A stretch of DNA of 64,000 nucleotides. Origin: Treponema sp. OMZ 838 (lineage in GTDB: Bacteria; Spirochaetota; Spirochaetia; Treponematales; Treponemataceae). The translations under genes and the position numbers were made by a program. Location of the stretch: assembly GCF_000775995.1 (NCBI RefSeq), contig NZ_CP009227.1:2152296-2216295 (forward strand). The letters are read 5' to 3'. The notes below the pieces were generated by a model that was given only the letters and a program-made list of their open reading frames with translations, did not search any database and had not been told where the DNA came from. Below are positions 42,445-52,112 of the stretch, piece by piece; position 1 is the stretch's first letter; every line of letters starts with the position of its first letter.

Positions 42445-44091
42445 ATGATTGAGTTAAAAAATGTAACTTTTACCTATCATAACGCGGAGCGGAGCGCGGG
42501 AGTGTACGGCATTGACTTACAAATCCCGGCGGGACAGGTGGTACTGCTATGCGGGCTGTCGGGCTGCGGTAAGACGACGATTACCCGCCTGATTAACGGG
42601 CTTGCTCCGGCGTATTATGCGGGGACGCTGGAAGGACAGGTACTTATCGACGGGAAAGATTCGGCGTCCGTAACGCTGTATGAGCTTTCGCAAAAAGTCG
42701 GGTCGGTGTTTCAAAATCCGCGCTCTCAGTTTTTCAGTTTGGATTCCACGAGTGAAATCGCTTTCGGCTACGAAAATACCGGTGTTCCGCGGGAAGAAAT
42801 GTACCGCCGCATCGGGCAGGTAAGCAGAGACCTTGATATGGCTGACCTTTTGGATAGAAACCTGTTTGCGCTTTCAGGCGGAGAAAAGCAAAAAATAGCG
42901 TGTGCTTCCGCGGCGGCGATGCAGCCTGCCATATTCGTCTTGGATGAGCCTTCTTCCAATCTTGATCTCCGCTCCATTGCCAATTTGAAGGCGGTAATAG
43001 GGAAATGGAAGGAGCAGGGAAAGACGGTCGTTATCGCCGAGCACCGACTGTACTATCTGATGGAGATAGCCGACCGAGTGATCTATATGGAAAACGGGCG
43101 GATTATCAAGGATTTTCCGATAGCGGAATTTCTGAAGGTGGACACGGAAGCGCTGCATCGGAAAGGTTTGCGTTCGCAAAAAGCAATGGAATACACTCCG
43201 GGATGTATCCGTGCATGTCAAACCGGAGGAATCCTTGAAGGAATCTTTGAATGTGCCCCCGCCGAAAAGTCTCCGGCATTTGACTGTGCCTCTGTCGAGA
43301 GGCCACCGGTATCCGAATGTGCTCCTGCCGAAGAGCCGCCGGTGTTTGAAGATACCTCTGTCGAAAAGCCGCCGGTATTCGAGCGGTACGTTACGTTTTC
43401 CGGTCTTGCGTTTTCTTACGGGAAAAAGCGCGTTCTCGATATACCGGAGCTGAAGGTACCTTCCGATGCGGTTACGGGTGTGCTTGGGTTTAACGGCGCA
43501 GGAAAATCGACCTTGGCGCGGGTTATCTGCGGGCTTGAAAAACAGGCGAAGGGGGTGTTGAACGATAACGGAAAATTCTACACGGCAAAGGCACGGCTGA
43601 AAAAGTCCTATATGGTGATGCAGGATGTCAACCATCAGCTTTTTACGGAAAGCGTTATCGAAGAAGTCTTGTTGAGTATGGATTCAGGTGATGTAAGCGG
43701 CAAAGCGGCGCATCAAAAAGCTCGGCAAAAAGCGCTTGACATTTTGGATGCGATGAATCTTTCGGAATTTAAGGACGTTCATCCGATGGTGTTATCGGGC
43801 GGACAAAAGCAGCGACTTGCCGTCGCAAGCGCGATTGCTGCCGATAAGGAGTTTCTTATTTTTGACGAACCGACCAGCGGCCTTGACTACGCACACATGC
43901 GGGAAGTTGCAGAAAATATCACACGCCTTGCCCGTGCAGGCAAAACCGTGTTCATTATCAGCCACGATCCTGAGCTGATTGCTGCATGCTGCAATTACTT
44001 TATTTTTCTGGATGGCGGAAAATTGGCGTGGAGCGGCGGCTGGTCGGAGGCGATTATGGAGAAGGTGCAGGCGTTTTTTGAGGGGAGGTAG
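42445..44091 (+). CDS. ECF transporter fused double ATPase with repetitive linker (cassette 3)
   Basis: A 548-aa fusion of two ABC ATPase domains. Domain 1: GLSGCGKTT, FQNPRSQFF, LSGGEKQK, FVLDEPSSNLD, EHRLY. Domain 2 (~315-548): GFNGAGKST, MQDVNHQLF, LSGGQKQR, LIFDEPTSGLD, SHDPE. Both look active. Between them, residues 268-311 are four tandem 11-residue repeats (pattern x-E/D-C-A-x-x-E-x-x-P-x), making this protein longer than its cassette 1 and 2 paralogues. GAGAGGA precedes the ATG. Confidence 0.9.
   Translation: MIELKNVTFTYHNAERSAGVYGIDLQIPAGQVVLLCGLSGCGKTTITRLINGLAPAYYAGTLEGQVLIDGKDSASVTLYELSQKVGSVFQNPRSQFFSLDSTSEIAFGYENTGVPREEMYRRIGQVSRDLDMADLLDRNLFALSGGEKQKIACASAAAMQPAIFVLDEPSSNLDLRSIANLKAVIGKWKEQGKTVVIAEHRLYYLMEIADRVIYMENGRIIKDFPIAEFLKVDTEALHRKGLRSQKAMEYTPGCIRACQTGGILEGIFECAPAEKSPAFDCASVERPPVSECAPAEEPPVFEDTSVEKPPVFERYVTFSGLAFSYGKKRVLDIPELKVPSDAVTGVLGFNGAGKSTLARVICGLEKQAKGVLNDNGKFYTAKARLKKSYMVMQDVNHQLFTESVIEEVLLSMDSGDVSGKAAHQKARQKALDILDAMNLSEFKDVHPMVLSGGQKQRLAVASAIAADKEFLIFDEPTSGLDYAHMREVAENITRLARAGKTVFIISHDPELIAACCNYFIFLDGGKLAWSGGWSEAIMEKVQAFFEGR
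43246..43377 (+). repeat. Four 33-bp in-frame tandem repeats
   Basis: Encodes FECAPAEKSPA / FDCASVERPPV / SECAPAEEPPV / FEDTSVEKPPV in the linker of the double ATPase. A coding minisatellite, prone to copy-number change without frame loss. Confidence 0.85.
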
Positions 44092-44163
44092 CGGGGAGAG
44101 TGAGCGGCAAGCTTAGCTTAAAGCGGTGCTCATTAAACGGTATTTATTTCATCATTTCAGCTT

Positions 44164-44322
44164 CTACAGCTGACGCAATTTCCGTATTGCAGATACGGAT
44201 ACTGCAATCTTCTTCTTCCGAATATCTTCATGGGTTATCGTAAAAGAATGGAGTAATTTTATAAGCTCATTGTTAGAAAGGGTTTCTAAATATGATAAAG
44301 CAGCGGAGGATACCTCGGACAT
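44164..44322 (-). CDS. 52-aa hypothetical protein
   Basis: MSEVSSAALSYLETLSNNEL...RKKKIAVSVSAIRKLRQL. A charged helical small protein beginning 12 nt after the DUF4261 gene stop and in the same direction, so probably the second cistron. No family recognised and no strong ribosome-binding site. It could be a real downstream small gene or a remnant. Confidence 0.4.
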   Translation of the reverse strand: MSEVSSAALSYLETLSNNELIKLLHSFTITHEDIRKKKIAVSVSAIRKLRQL

Positions 44323-44334
44323 CTTGCGTGCAAT

Positions 44335-45129
44335 CTATAATTCTATCTTTAATGATGTGCCATCCAAATAAATTGCCTCCGATTCTGTGATTTTAATTTT
44401 CTGTTCTTCGGTAAATCCTATGGTTTCTCCGTGGTGCAGCGTTACATCTTGCCGTAAAACGTACTCAAGGATAGATAATAGAAAATCATATACTTCACTG
44501 CCTTTCATATGTGCATCGATTATTTCTATTTCGGATTTACCGAACTCTTTCATCCCGTATGTATAAACACTGCTTTTCTCATCTCCATTGATAATCCCGA
44601 TATACACCCACAGCTGAATCGGTAACATATCCTCCAATAAAAAATGAGCAAAATCAAGATAAAGATTTTTCTGAAGTAACAGTGTCGATGCACCTTGATA
44701 TACCCCTATTGCCGTTTCACACGTTCTCAAAATAGAAGCATTCACTTTAGTTAATAAAGAGTACCTTTCCACTGCCGAGGTATTGCCGGCTAAAAGTGAA
44801 ACTATTGCATGCTGTGTATGTTTTTTTACCTCTTTCTCCGCATCTTTCCAAAGGTAAGAATAGCTGTACATGGATTCAAATTCCTCAGCGGGTATCGGTG
44901 CAGGCATCAACGCAATGACTACACGTTCTTCGCCGATTTCAAATGAAGCGGTAGTATCATCACCCTCTATCTGATCAACCGTAAGTCCCCAATATGATTT
45001 TAAATCCTCGATAACTTTCTCCAATGAATACCCGCTATCACCTTTAAACATTGGCATAGATAAAATGAGCGGTGCTTGAGTGTCCATTTTTTTATTTTTT
45101 TTACCGAATGTGTTCTTCAAAATTCCCAT
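44335..45129 (-). CDS. DUF4261 domain-containing protein
   Basis: A 264-aa soluble protein. The DUF4261 region spans most of it, with the C-terminal signature SSVYTYGMKEFGKSEIEIID followed by a segment ending in LHHGETIGFTEEQKIKI. Function unknown; relatives often occur near immunity or toxin loci, but here the neighbours are an ECF cassette and decayed genes. The N terminus is basic (GILKNTFGKKNKK). The start has GGAGATATC upstream. Confidence 0.75.
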   Translation of the reverse strand: MGILKNTFGKKNKKMDTQAPLILSMPMFKGDSGYSLEKVIEDLKSYWGLTVDQIEGDDTTASFEIGEERVVIALMPAPIPAEEFESMYSYSYLWKDAEKEVKKHTQHAIVSLLAGNTSAVERYSLLTKVNASILRTCETAIGVYQGASTLLLQKNLYLDFAHFLLEDMLPIQLWVYIGIINGDEKSSVYTYGMKEFGKSEIEIIDAHMKGSEVYDFLLSILEYVLRQDVTLHHGETIGFTEEQKIKITESEAIYLDGTSLKIEL

Positions 45130-45265
45130 GATATCTCCTGTTTGCTATTATAACTTTTTCTGAATATAATTCTACTTTCTTCACAATTTTTTCCTGCATA
45201 ACATAAAGATAGAAATAGGCAGCGGTATATCAACCGTTTAGAATGCCTTTCCTTTTTTGAACTGC

Positions 45266-45292
45266 GATGTTTTTGCTGCGTAAAAATATCGC
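45266..45292. repeat. Hairpin related to the GATGTTTT/AAAACTCGC family
   Basis: GATGTTTTTGCTGCGTAAAAATATCGC: the left shoulder is intact and the right shoulder variant, like copies at 22382, 22794 and 22889. Confidence 0.45.
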
Positions 45293-45369
45293 TACTGAAT
45301 AGAACCATCGCCATCCGTGCCGCTTCTGAAATGCTTTTTGCAAAGGGGTGGAGTAGATGCTTTGCATTT

Positions 45370-45489
45370 TTGCAAAAGAGGAGAGTTTAAACATATTAAT
45401 AGGTAAATACGATTATGATACCGACATAGCAGTACAACGGGAAGAAACTTCTGATATGGGGCTCTCAGAGGGCAAATCCCGCGGTTCCC
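45370..45489 (+). pseudogene. Fragment of an Rpn nuclease gene
   Basis: About 115 bp highly similar to 46476-46590 of the Rpn gene below (LIGKYDYDTDIAVQREETSDMG...). Both ends are broken. The right end abuts the truncated four-helix-bundle gene near 45490. Confidence 0.75.
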
Positions 45490-45657
45490 GAAGTCTGCCT
45501 TGCTTTGTCCTTGCTGGGCTTCTTTAATGTTTGCTCCGATGCTCGTTCCGCTTTTTAAAAGCTGTTTTGACATAACAAACTCACGGTTCGTATCGCAAAG
45601 CTTTTTGTACAAGGCGATGACCTTCAACGCAAACGCCTTTGATTTATCAACAATCAC
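45490..45657 (-). pseudogene. Truncated four-helix-bundle (S23/IVP-like) protein
   Basis: The minus-strand N terminus MIVDKSKAFALKVIALYKKL...SIGANIKEAQQGQSKADF is the start of the ~120-aa four-helix-bundle family often found in rRNA intervening sequences and stand-alone in many bacteria. Homology ends at ~45490 where it runs antisense into the Rpn fragment, so the gene is broken. Confidence 0.7.
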
Positions 45658-45818
45658 ATTGTCAATTTGTAATTGATAATGAGTAATTCATAATTCTGAA
45701 TTGTTTTCCCCCTCAGTTTCAGTTTTTATCAAAAAAATGATGAATTATCCCCATTTTGTTAGCCATTTCTTCATCCGTGCTCTATAAGTAGTTATATATG
45801 CCTATGGAGGAACATACT

Positions 45819-46712
45819 ATGAAAAAACGTAATCGCCGATACAAAGATTCTGTCTTTGTCGACCTATTCAGTACAGACAAAACCGCGAAAGCTAATTTTT
45901 TATCGCTATATAACGCGCTGCACGGTACTGATTACCAATCTACCACTATTTTGAAAAACATACGGCTTAAACAAGTACTCTATATGAGTTTCGCTAACGA
46001 TGTATCGTATCTCGTTGACAATAAGATTATCGTGCTGGCAGAACGTCAGTCGACCATAAATCCCAATATGCCAATCAGATGCCTTGAATATATTGCTCGC
46101 TTATACGAATAGTTTTATAAGTCAAAAGAAAAGTATAGCCGTAAACAGTTAGCTATTCCAACACCGGAGTTTTATGTCTTTTATAACGGAAAAGAACCAT
46201 ATCGCGGTGATTCGCTCTTAAAACTATCTGATTCATTCACTCAAAAACATAATGAATATGCTCTTGAATTATCCGTAAAAGTGGTTAATATCAATTATGA
46301 TAAAGCAAGTGAAATACTTGAGCGCTGCAAGCCGCTGAAACAATACAGCTTGTTTGTTGATGCCGTACGCCGCAATATTGCTGTTGATAAGGAACATGGG
46401 TTTGAAAAAGCAATCAAAGAATGTATACAAAACGATATTTTACGGGAATATTTACAACGGAAATCGAAGGAGGTTCTGAACATGTTAATAGGTGAGTATG
46501 ATTATGATACCGACATAGCAGTACAACGGGAAGAAAGTTTTGATATGGGGCTTGCAGAAGGTGAAGCAAGAGGTCGCTCAGAGGGTTCCCGTCAAGCAAA
46601 GCTTGAAACGGCAAAAACAATGCTTACTATGGGCTATCCGCTTGTGGATATTTGTAAAATTTCCGGCCTAACCACAGACGAGGTAGACGCTCTAGACGAA
46701 ACTCATTCCTAA
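45819..46712 (+). pseudogene. Rpn family nuclease (transposase_31/YhgA-like) with one in-frame nonsense codon
   Basis: The two halves (45819-46112 and 46113-46712) are in the same frame and read as one ~297-aa Rpn protein apart from a TAG at 46110-46112 in RLYE*FYKSKEKYSRKQ. The nuclease core shows VDNKIIVLAERQSTINPNMP (ExQ motif), so before the stop mutation it was probably active. The C-terminal tail ETAKTMLTMGYPLVDICKI matches the tail of the other Rpn subfamily gene at 15639, indicating exchange of that module. GGAGGA precedes the ATG at 45819. Confidence 0.8.
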
Positions 46713-46777
46713 TCCTTCTTGCAGCCGTATTGCTGCTGACTAGTATTACCACCATCTATGGCAGATATGATAAAACA

Positions 46778-46840
46778 GCCTGATACGTTTTCCCCTCTGC
46801 TGGAAAAAACTGTGCGGAATTTTGTGTAAAATTCCGCACA
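46778..46840. repeat. Dispersed repeat: GCCTGATACGTTTTCCC box plus 13-bp perfect hairpin
   Basis: The box (46778-46794) matches the 17-mer at 22497 with two changes. It is followed at similar spacing by TGTGCGGAATTTT-GTGT-AAAATTCCGCACA (46811-46840). Closely related to 22497-22557, with pairing preserved by a double substitution. Confidence 0.65.
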
Positions 46841-46898
46841 GCAGGGAGGCAACCGCACTAAAATACTTTTGATACGGTTGCCTCCAAGGAATCCCCCC

Positions 46899-47766
46899 TT
46901 AGGTTGCCGTACCATGGCAGTTGTTTTGAAAATAGCCACCACTGTCTCCAATTACCGAGCCGGAGCCTTCTTGGTTGTCTTTGATCTCGCCGCCAGCCCA
47001 GTTAAAATAATGCTGAAGCATCACCGCCTTGCCGTCAGTATTTGCTTTATTCTTGGTAATTGTTCCGCCTGACATCGTAAAACTTCCCTGTGAATATACG
47101 CCGCCGCCATTTTTGGCTTGGTTGCCGGTAATTGTTCCGCCTGACATGGTAAGTGTTCCGTCTACAAAAACAGGACCTTTTCCGTCATGGTCACCCCCGT
47201 TTGTAAACCAGGAATTTTTAAACTCGGTAATTGTTACGCCATTTTTGATTTCTGCCGTGCCTCCGGTTTCTACATAAAGCGCGTATTGACTATTCCTTCC
47301 GTACGCAGCGCCTTGCAGTTTTATTAGCCCTTTTAATGTTAATGAGGCATGTTCTTTTACATGTAAGTGTTTATAGTCGTTCCACTTCTGAGGACATGTT
47401 AAGGTTACCGCTGTATCAGCCTTGAGCATAATCTTTTTATGTCCCCGGTATTTGAACCGTTTGAAGGTCGTCGATAGTACCCGCCAGCTTTATAATAAAA
47501 GGCTTATCATCGGCAGGTGCAGCCTGAACTGCTTCTTTCAACGTTTGAAGATCCTCAACTTCCGCTTTCAACAAACCGGTAGCGGAAATGTACCAAAATA
47601 TCTTCCCGTTCTCCGATCCCACCGTAACTTTCTGCGGCGGCACGGTGAACTTCTTGCGGTTTTCGCCGGTTGTTATATTGCCCGTAAGCACCGTCGTCGC
47701 CCTGTAGCTTTCCGGCGTAATACGCGCGGCGGGTTCTTTGGGAAGATTGCTGCACCGGTTCGCAAT
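46899..47766 (-). pseudogene. 3' remnant of a beta-helix adhesin, frameshifted
   Basis: Two frames (47437-47766 and 46899-47429) join if one base is added at the C4 run 47443-47446. Upstream of 47767 the frame is closed and no signal peptide exists, so the 5' part is lost. The first part (AARITPESYRATTVLTG, WYISATGLLKAEVEDL) matches the C-terminal region of adhesins such as 47865-51929. The last ~100 residues carry MSGGTITGNQAKNGGGVYSQ repeats. A decayed paralogue lying directly downstream of the intact adhesin gene. Confidence 0.7.
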
Positions 47767-47864
47767 CTACCTAAGCGGTTATTTTGAAGATAGGAAGGGT
47801 CGAAGGGAAGGAAAGGCTCTTTTATCCGAAACAAGTGTCTTTCTTTCCCTTACCTATTACCCAT

Positions 47865-50800
47865 TTAATTAGGCAGTATATAAAACTTGGCGTTGTCTAA
47901 AATTTTGAACTGACTGGCAGCAGTTTTAAGCTGAAAATCATTACCACTAGAACCAGATCCTCCAGAGTCTAAATCAAAGCTCGCATCTCCATTTACCACT
48001 TTACCACTATTTTGCAGAACATCGCTATGATATGTTCTAAAGGTTTTGTAATTAAACTTAATATGTCCTTTACCTCCGTTACTTGTGTTGTTTACTTCGG
48101 TAACGTGCATAATGCCGTAATCATATTTACCTGTCATATAAAGTATCAGTTTGCCTTGCAACGTCGTGATAAGGTTGGTAATTGTTTTACCCTCCGTATA
48201 AACCATTGCAGAGTTTGCGGCTCCAATTTCGGCTTCTATCTGATCCTTCGTGATATTGGCAAAAATGTCAGCGAGAGTGTTTGACAATGTACCGTCGCTT
48301 TTCACTGTCCAACGCTTGTTGCCATTCGGTGTTACGACGAACTTGGTGTACTCCGTACCGACCTTATCTCCCGCAAGCACCTTCGTCCCCGTCTGGTAGT
48401 TGTCGTTCGGTACCGTAATGCGCGCCGCGATTCCGCCTTGAGGGGTGAGCGGGTCGTCAACGGTTATCGCCTGTCCGGTCACCAAATACACGTCGTTTTT
48501 CCCCTTATCATTCGCCTCTGATCCGGTAGCGGGCGTAACGACTGCGGAGCCGCTCATCTTAAAGGTGCCGCCTTCCACATAAACTCCGCCGCCGCGCTGT
48601 GCTGTGTTGCCCGTAATTGTGCAGCCGGTGGAGCCGTTATTTTGCAGTGTTACCTTGCAGTCTTCACCGATATAAATGCCTCCGCCGTTGCCATCGGAGC
48701 CGGTTCCGGTTGCTTTGTTTGCCTTATCCGTATCCGTGCCGCCGATAGTGCCGCCGTTGATTGTTACGGTGGGTGGGGTGCCTTTCTCCTTTTTCGTATA
48801 GATACCGCCGCCGTTCTTTGCGGTGTTCCCCGTAAAGGTGCAGTTTGTGATGTTGGTAGTTGTGCCCTCAACATTTAAGCCGCCACCGTTTGTGGCTGCT
48901 TCGTTGCCCGTAATGGTACAGCCTGTCATGATGAGCATTCCCATAAAGGTATATACGCCGCCGCCGCCTGAGTCATTGTCGCCTGTTGTCTTGTTGTTTT
49001 TAATAGTACAGTCGGTCATTTTAACAGTTGATTCGTTTGCGCGCACACCGCCGGCTCTCCATGCCTCGTTGCCGATAATCCGTACACTGTCAAGCGTTAA
49101 GGTACAGCCAGTCACTACAAGGATACCGCCGCCGAATTGCCACTTGCTGGTTACCTTGTTCTTATCCTCGTCTGTGTCGCCGCCGATAGTGCCGCCGCTG
49201 ATTTTTATGGTGGAAGCAGTACTGCCTACCTCTCGTGCATAAATTGCACCGCCGCCCAGAGCCGCCTCGTTGCCCTTGAGGGTGCAGTTTGTTATATTGA
49301 CGATTGCACCGCTTGCATAGATCGCGCCGCCATAGTTATCCGCATCTTGTGTCCCCTCTGCCTTTCCACCTTTAAGCGTCAGGTTTTCAAGGGTAAGCGT
49401 TTTGCCGCTCTCCACCTTGAAAATGCGGTGCTTCGGTTTACTGCCTGTGTCTTTGTTCGCGTCGATCACGGCGGATGATGCACCGTCCGCCATTTTAATC
49501 GTCAGGTGTTTGTTTATTTTGATTTCACCCGCATTGTCTCCGTTTGTCGCCTTTATTTCACCGTCTATGATGATAACGGCATTATTGTCAGCGATTTTAA
49601 CAACTTCTTTTAACAACTGCCACGCGTTATTATCGGTGTGTTTTACGGTCGTCACCTTCTTAAACTTCACCTTTACGGCTTTATCGCTCTTTATGTTAGA
49701 AAGACTATAGGTACTATCCGCCCCGCTTATAGCGGTACTGTCAAGCGTCCAACCTTCAATTTCCCACGCGAGGTTGGGCTGTGCTTTAAAGGTTACACTT
49801 CCACCGTGCTCAACTGAAACGGTCGCTGATGAGCTTGTTGTACTCTCAGTGCCGCCCGCAGGTGTTGCTTTAAGCGTTCCGCCCACTCCGTTGTCTACAC
49901 TGTAAGATACGTCGTATTTTTTGCGCTTTACGGTAAATTTTACGGTGCTTTGCGTACCGTTTTGAGCTGTTACCGTGATGGTAAACTTTTTACCCGTACT
50001 GACTGGGATAGATTCGCTGCCCGCAGGGCTTACGCTTGCCGTTGCTCCGTCACTGCCGGTATCAAAGCTAAAGCCTTTTACTTCTGCCTGCTCGGACGCA
50101 ACCTCGTATTCGCTCGCAAAAGAACTATCGGAAGCCGCAGTTTTGGTTTCTCCGTTAAGCGTAAAGCTCCGTAACTTTGCAACGTCGTTTTTCACACGGG
50201 TTATGCTTACCGTTTTTGACCACGCAGGATAATTGCCTGGATCTGCTGCAACGTTTATGGTAATGGTTAGACTCTCTCCTTCCGTTAAGTTAAGCGGCAA
50301 TGACGGTGTTACGGTAAAGTCAATTCCCGTCTGTCCGCTAAACGCAAGACTTATATCCTCTTTCTTCACTTGAGTTATAGTATAAGGCAGCGTAACGGAA
50401 CCGACCGAAGCGTCTCGCCCGTGTATTTTAAGTTTACTCAGGTTTAAAGCATTAAGCTGTACAAACTGCACACTTACAGTTGTGTCTGTCGTTACGGTAA
50501 GCGTGGCACTCGACTGTCCACTTGCCCCTGTAAAGCCTTCCGAAGGTGTACAAGTCCAGTCTCCTACCTTGTAGTGGGTTGGATCTGTCGGTGTTGCAGT
50601 AAAGGTTACGGTTCCGCCATGCAGAACTGAAACGGAACCTATTGTACTCTCAGAACCGCCCTCAGGTTTTGCTTTAAGCGTTCCGCCGGTTCCGTCTACT
50701 GCGCTGAATGTTACGGTGTACTTTTTCGCAACCTTATAATAAATCGTTTTTACCGGCGTTGCAGCAAAGCCTTCGCCGTCTATGTAATACTCCAGCTTGT

Positions 50801-51929
50801 ACTTTTTTTCACCGGCGCTGCTTAACGGAAGCAGTACGGTAACGTGCTTGGCGTTGTATCTTGTAACGGAACCGTCGCTTGTATCGGTGCATGTGCAGTG
50901 CACCGTGGTATTCGCCGTTGGGGAGGATATCGTCAGTTCCGCTCTGCTGCTGTCGGTACCGATAATCGTCGGATTAGTGTCGCTGCCGCTTCCGCCAGAG
51001 GGAGTCCCTTTCGTAATAGCAATATTTTCAGGTTCCGCCTTATTCGGTTTTGTGCTTGCGTTCAATATGTCGGAAACCAAACCTTTTTTATCTATCAGTT
51101 TAATTGTATAGTCTTTTTTTGCAGCGCCGGCTTTCACTTCAACATCGGTTTTGTAATACAATACCCACTTGCCGGTAGGAAGTTCATCGCCTTCAGCTCC
51201 GCTCAGCCGTTCTACAGCGGACTGCGTAATAAAGACATCAGCCTCCGGCCTTACAAACGTATGTTCCGCCTCGTTTACCGAAAAGGTATAGGGTGTTCCG
51301 TTGACCTCAATACGGGTAAGATCTTTATGCAACAGTCCTCCCGGTACTGCCGTATCCATCTCCGGCACCCTGATACACAGCACATAATAAGCAGATGTTC
51401 CGGCTGTCTTTGCAACGGCATAGCCCGGCTTCGGAGGCGGGGTATTCGCTTTAAGAGGAATGGTAAAGGTTTGTTTAAACGGCGGCCGTCCGTCATTGGC
51501 ATACAGGGTGATGGTAGACGAGATATCTTTTTCGCCCCATTCGGAGTTTTTCAAAAAAGAATTTTTATATACAAGCTGCAAGGTATCCGCTGTAAGCTGT
51601 GTCAGTTCATAATCAGTACCGGCTGCGGGTTTTGTCCCGGCAAAATGAGCAAACCCAACGATATTTCTTGTTTCGGACGCGGACGGCATAACAAACCGGA
51701 ACGACTTGGGGTTTTGTACTTTCAGCGTAATGGTAACATCATCCGCAGAAGCGACACTTACAATACCGTTTGCGTCATTATAGGTTTTCTTGTCTATAGT
51801 CGAGTTTAGAATAAAAGCCTGGGAAGACCAAAGACTTAAATAGTCGTCTATATCTGCGGTAAACTGCTGACAGGTTGCAAACAAAAGAGTAAACAGTATT
51901 CCTGTTAAAATAATAAAAGCTTTGCGCAT
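47865..51929 (-). CDS. Large outer-surface lipoprotein adhesin with InlB-type and beta-helix repeats
   Basis: A ~1354-aa lipoprotein. The start at 51929 (MRKAFIILTGILFTLLFATC) follows AGGGAGA; the lipobox LFATC predicts lipid attachment. Order: an N-terminal ~330 aa treponemal region; two InlB-B-type repeats (KYTVTFSAVDGTGGTLKAKPEGG; YDVSYSVDNGVGGTLKATPAGG); a cadherin-like/DUF5018-type region (LSKLKIHGRDA...SKTVSITRVKND); then a long right-handed beta-helix stretch from ~800 with GGAIYA, NGGGLNVE, GGGIYTKK and NGGGIYIGED repeats; and a C-terminal ~170-aa domain. Related to the gene at 2-1861 and the remnant at 46899. Probable adhesin or antigen; function not established. Paired palindromes lie in its upstream region. 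Confidence 0.85.
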   Translation of the reverse strand: MRKAFIILTGILFTLLFATCQQFTADIDDYLSLWSSQAFILNSTIDKKTYNDANGIVSVASADDVTITLKVQNPKSFRFVMPSASETRNIVGFAHFAGTKPAAGTDYELTQLTADTLQLVYKNSFLKNSEWGEKDISSTITLYANDGRPPFKQTFTIPLKANTPPPKPGYAVAKTAGTSAYYVLCIRVPEMDTAVPGGLLHKDLTRIEVNGTPYTFSVNEAEHTFVRPEADVFITQSAVERLSGAEGDELPTGKWVLYYKTDVEVKAGAAKKDYTIKLIDKKGLVSDILNASTKPNKAEPENIAITKGTPSGGSGSDTNPTIIGTDSSRAELTISSPTANTTVHCTCTDTSDGSVTRYNAKHVTVLLPLSSAGEKKYKLEYYIDGEGFAATPVKTIYYKVAKKYTVTFSAVDGTGGTLKAKPEGGSESTIGSVSVLHGGTVTFTATPTDPTHYKVGDWTCTPSEGFTGASGQSSATLTVTTDTTVSVQFVQLNALNLSKLKIHGRDASVGSVTLPYTITQVKKEDISLAFSGQTGIDFTVTPSLPLNLTEGESLTITINVAADPGNYPAWSKTVSITRVKNDVAKLRSFTLNGETKTAASDSSFASEYEVASEQAEVKGFSFDTGSDGATASVSPAGSESIPVSTGKKFTITVTAQNGTQSTVKFTVKRKKYDVSYSVDNGVGGTLKATPAGGTESTTSSSATVSVEHGGSVTFKAQPNLAWEIEGWTLDSTAISGADSTYSLSNIKSDKAVKVKFKKVTTVKHTDNNAWQLLKEVVKIADNNAVIIIDGEIKATNGDNAGEIKINKHLTIKMADGASSAVIDANKDTGSKPKHRIFKVESGKTLTLENLTLKGGKAEGTQDADNYGGAIYASGAIVNITNCTLKGNEAALGGGAIYAREVGSTASTIKISGGTIGGDTDEDKNKVTSKWQFGGGILVVTGCTLTLDSVRIIGNEAWRAGGVRANESTVKMTDCTIKNNKTTGDNDSGGGGVYTFMGMLIMTGCTITGNEAATNGGGLNVEGTTTNITNCTFTGNTAKNGGGIYTKKEKGTPPTVTINGGTIGGTDTDKANKATGTGSDGNGGGIYIGEDCKVTLQNNGSTGCTITGNTAQRGGGVYVEGGTFKMSGSAVVTPATGSEANDKGKNDVYLVTGQAITVDDPLTPQGGIAARITVPNDNYQTGTKVLAGDKVGTEYTKFVVTPNGNKRWTVKSDGTLSNTLADIFANITKDQIEAEIGAANSAMVYTEGKTITNLITTLQGKLILYMTGKYDYGIMHVTEVNNTSNGGKGHIKFNYKTFRTYHSDVLQNSGKVVNGDASFDLDSGGSGSSGNDFQLKTAASQFKILDNAKFYILPN

Positions 51930-52112
51930 AAAAATCTCCCTAAAATTCAGCAACCGCACAAAATGTCAATTTTTGAGGATGCTGAATTGGTACGCGGTAG
52001 CATACATATACTCTGCGTTATTGTGATGTTTATTGATGATGTAAAAGAATTAACACAGAATATTCCTACTATAGAATAGCAGAATTTCTCTATACAGCCA
52101 GCATTTTTAATG

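Noticed and set aside
42874..43635. 253-aa ORF antisense to the ECF ATPase
   Set aside because: Frame shadow over a strongly conserved ABC gene, extended by the repetitive linker.
45292..45489. C-terminal half of the 121-aa minus ORF as a fused domain
   Set aside because: It is antisense to an Rpn fragment, an accidental read-through after truncation.
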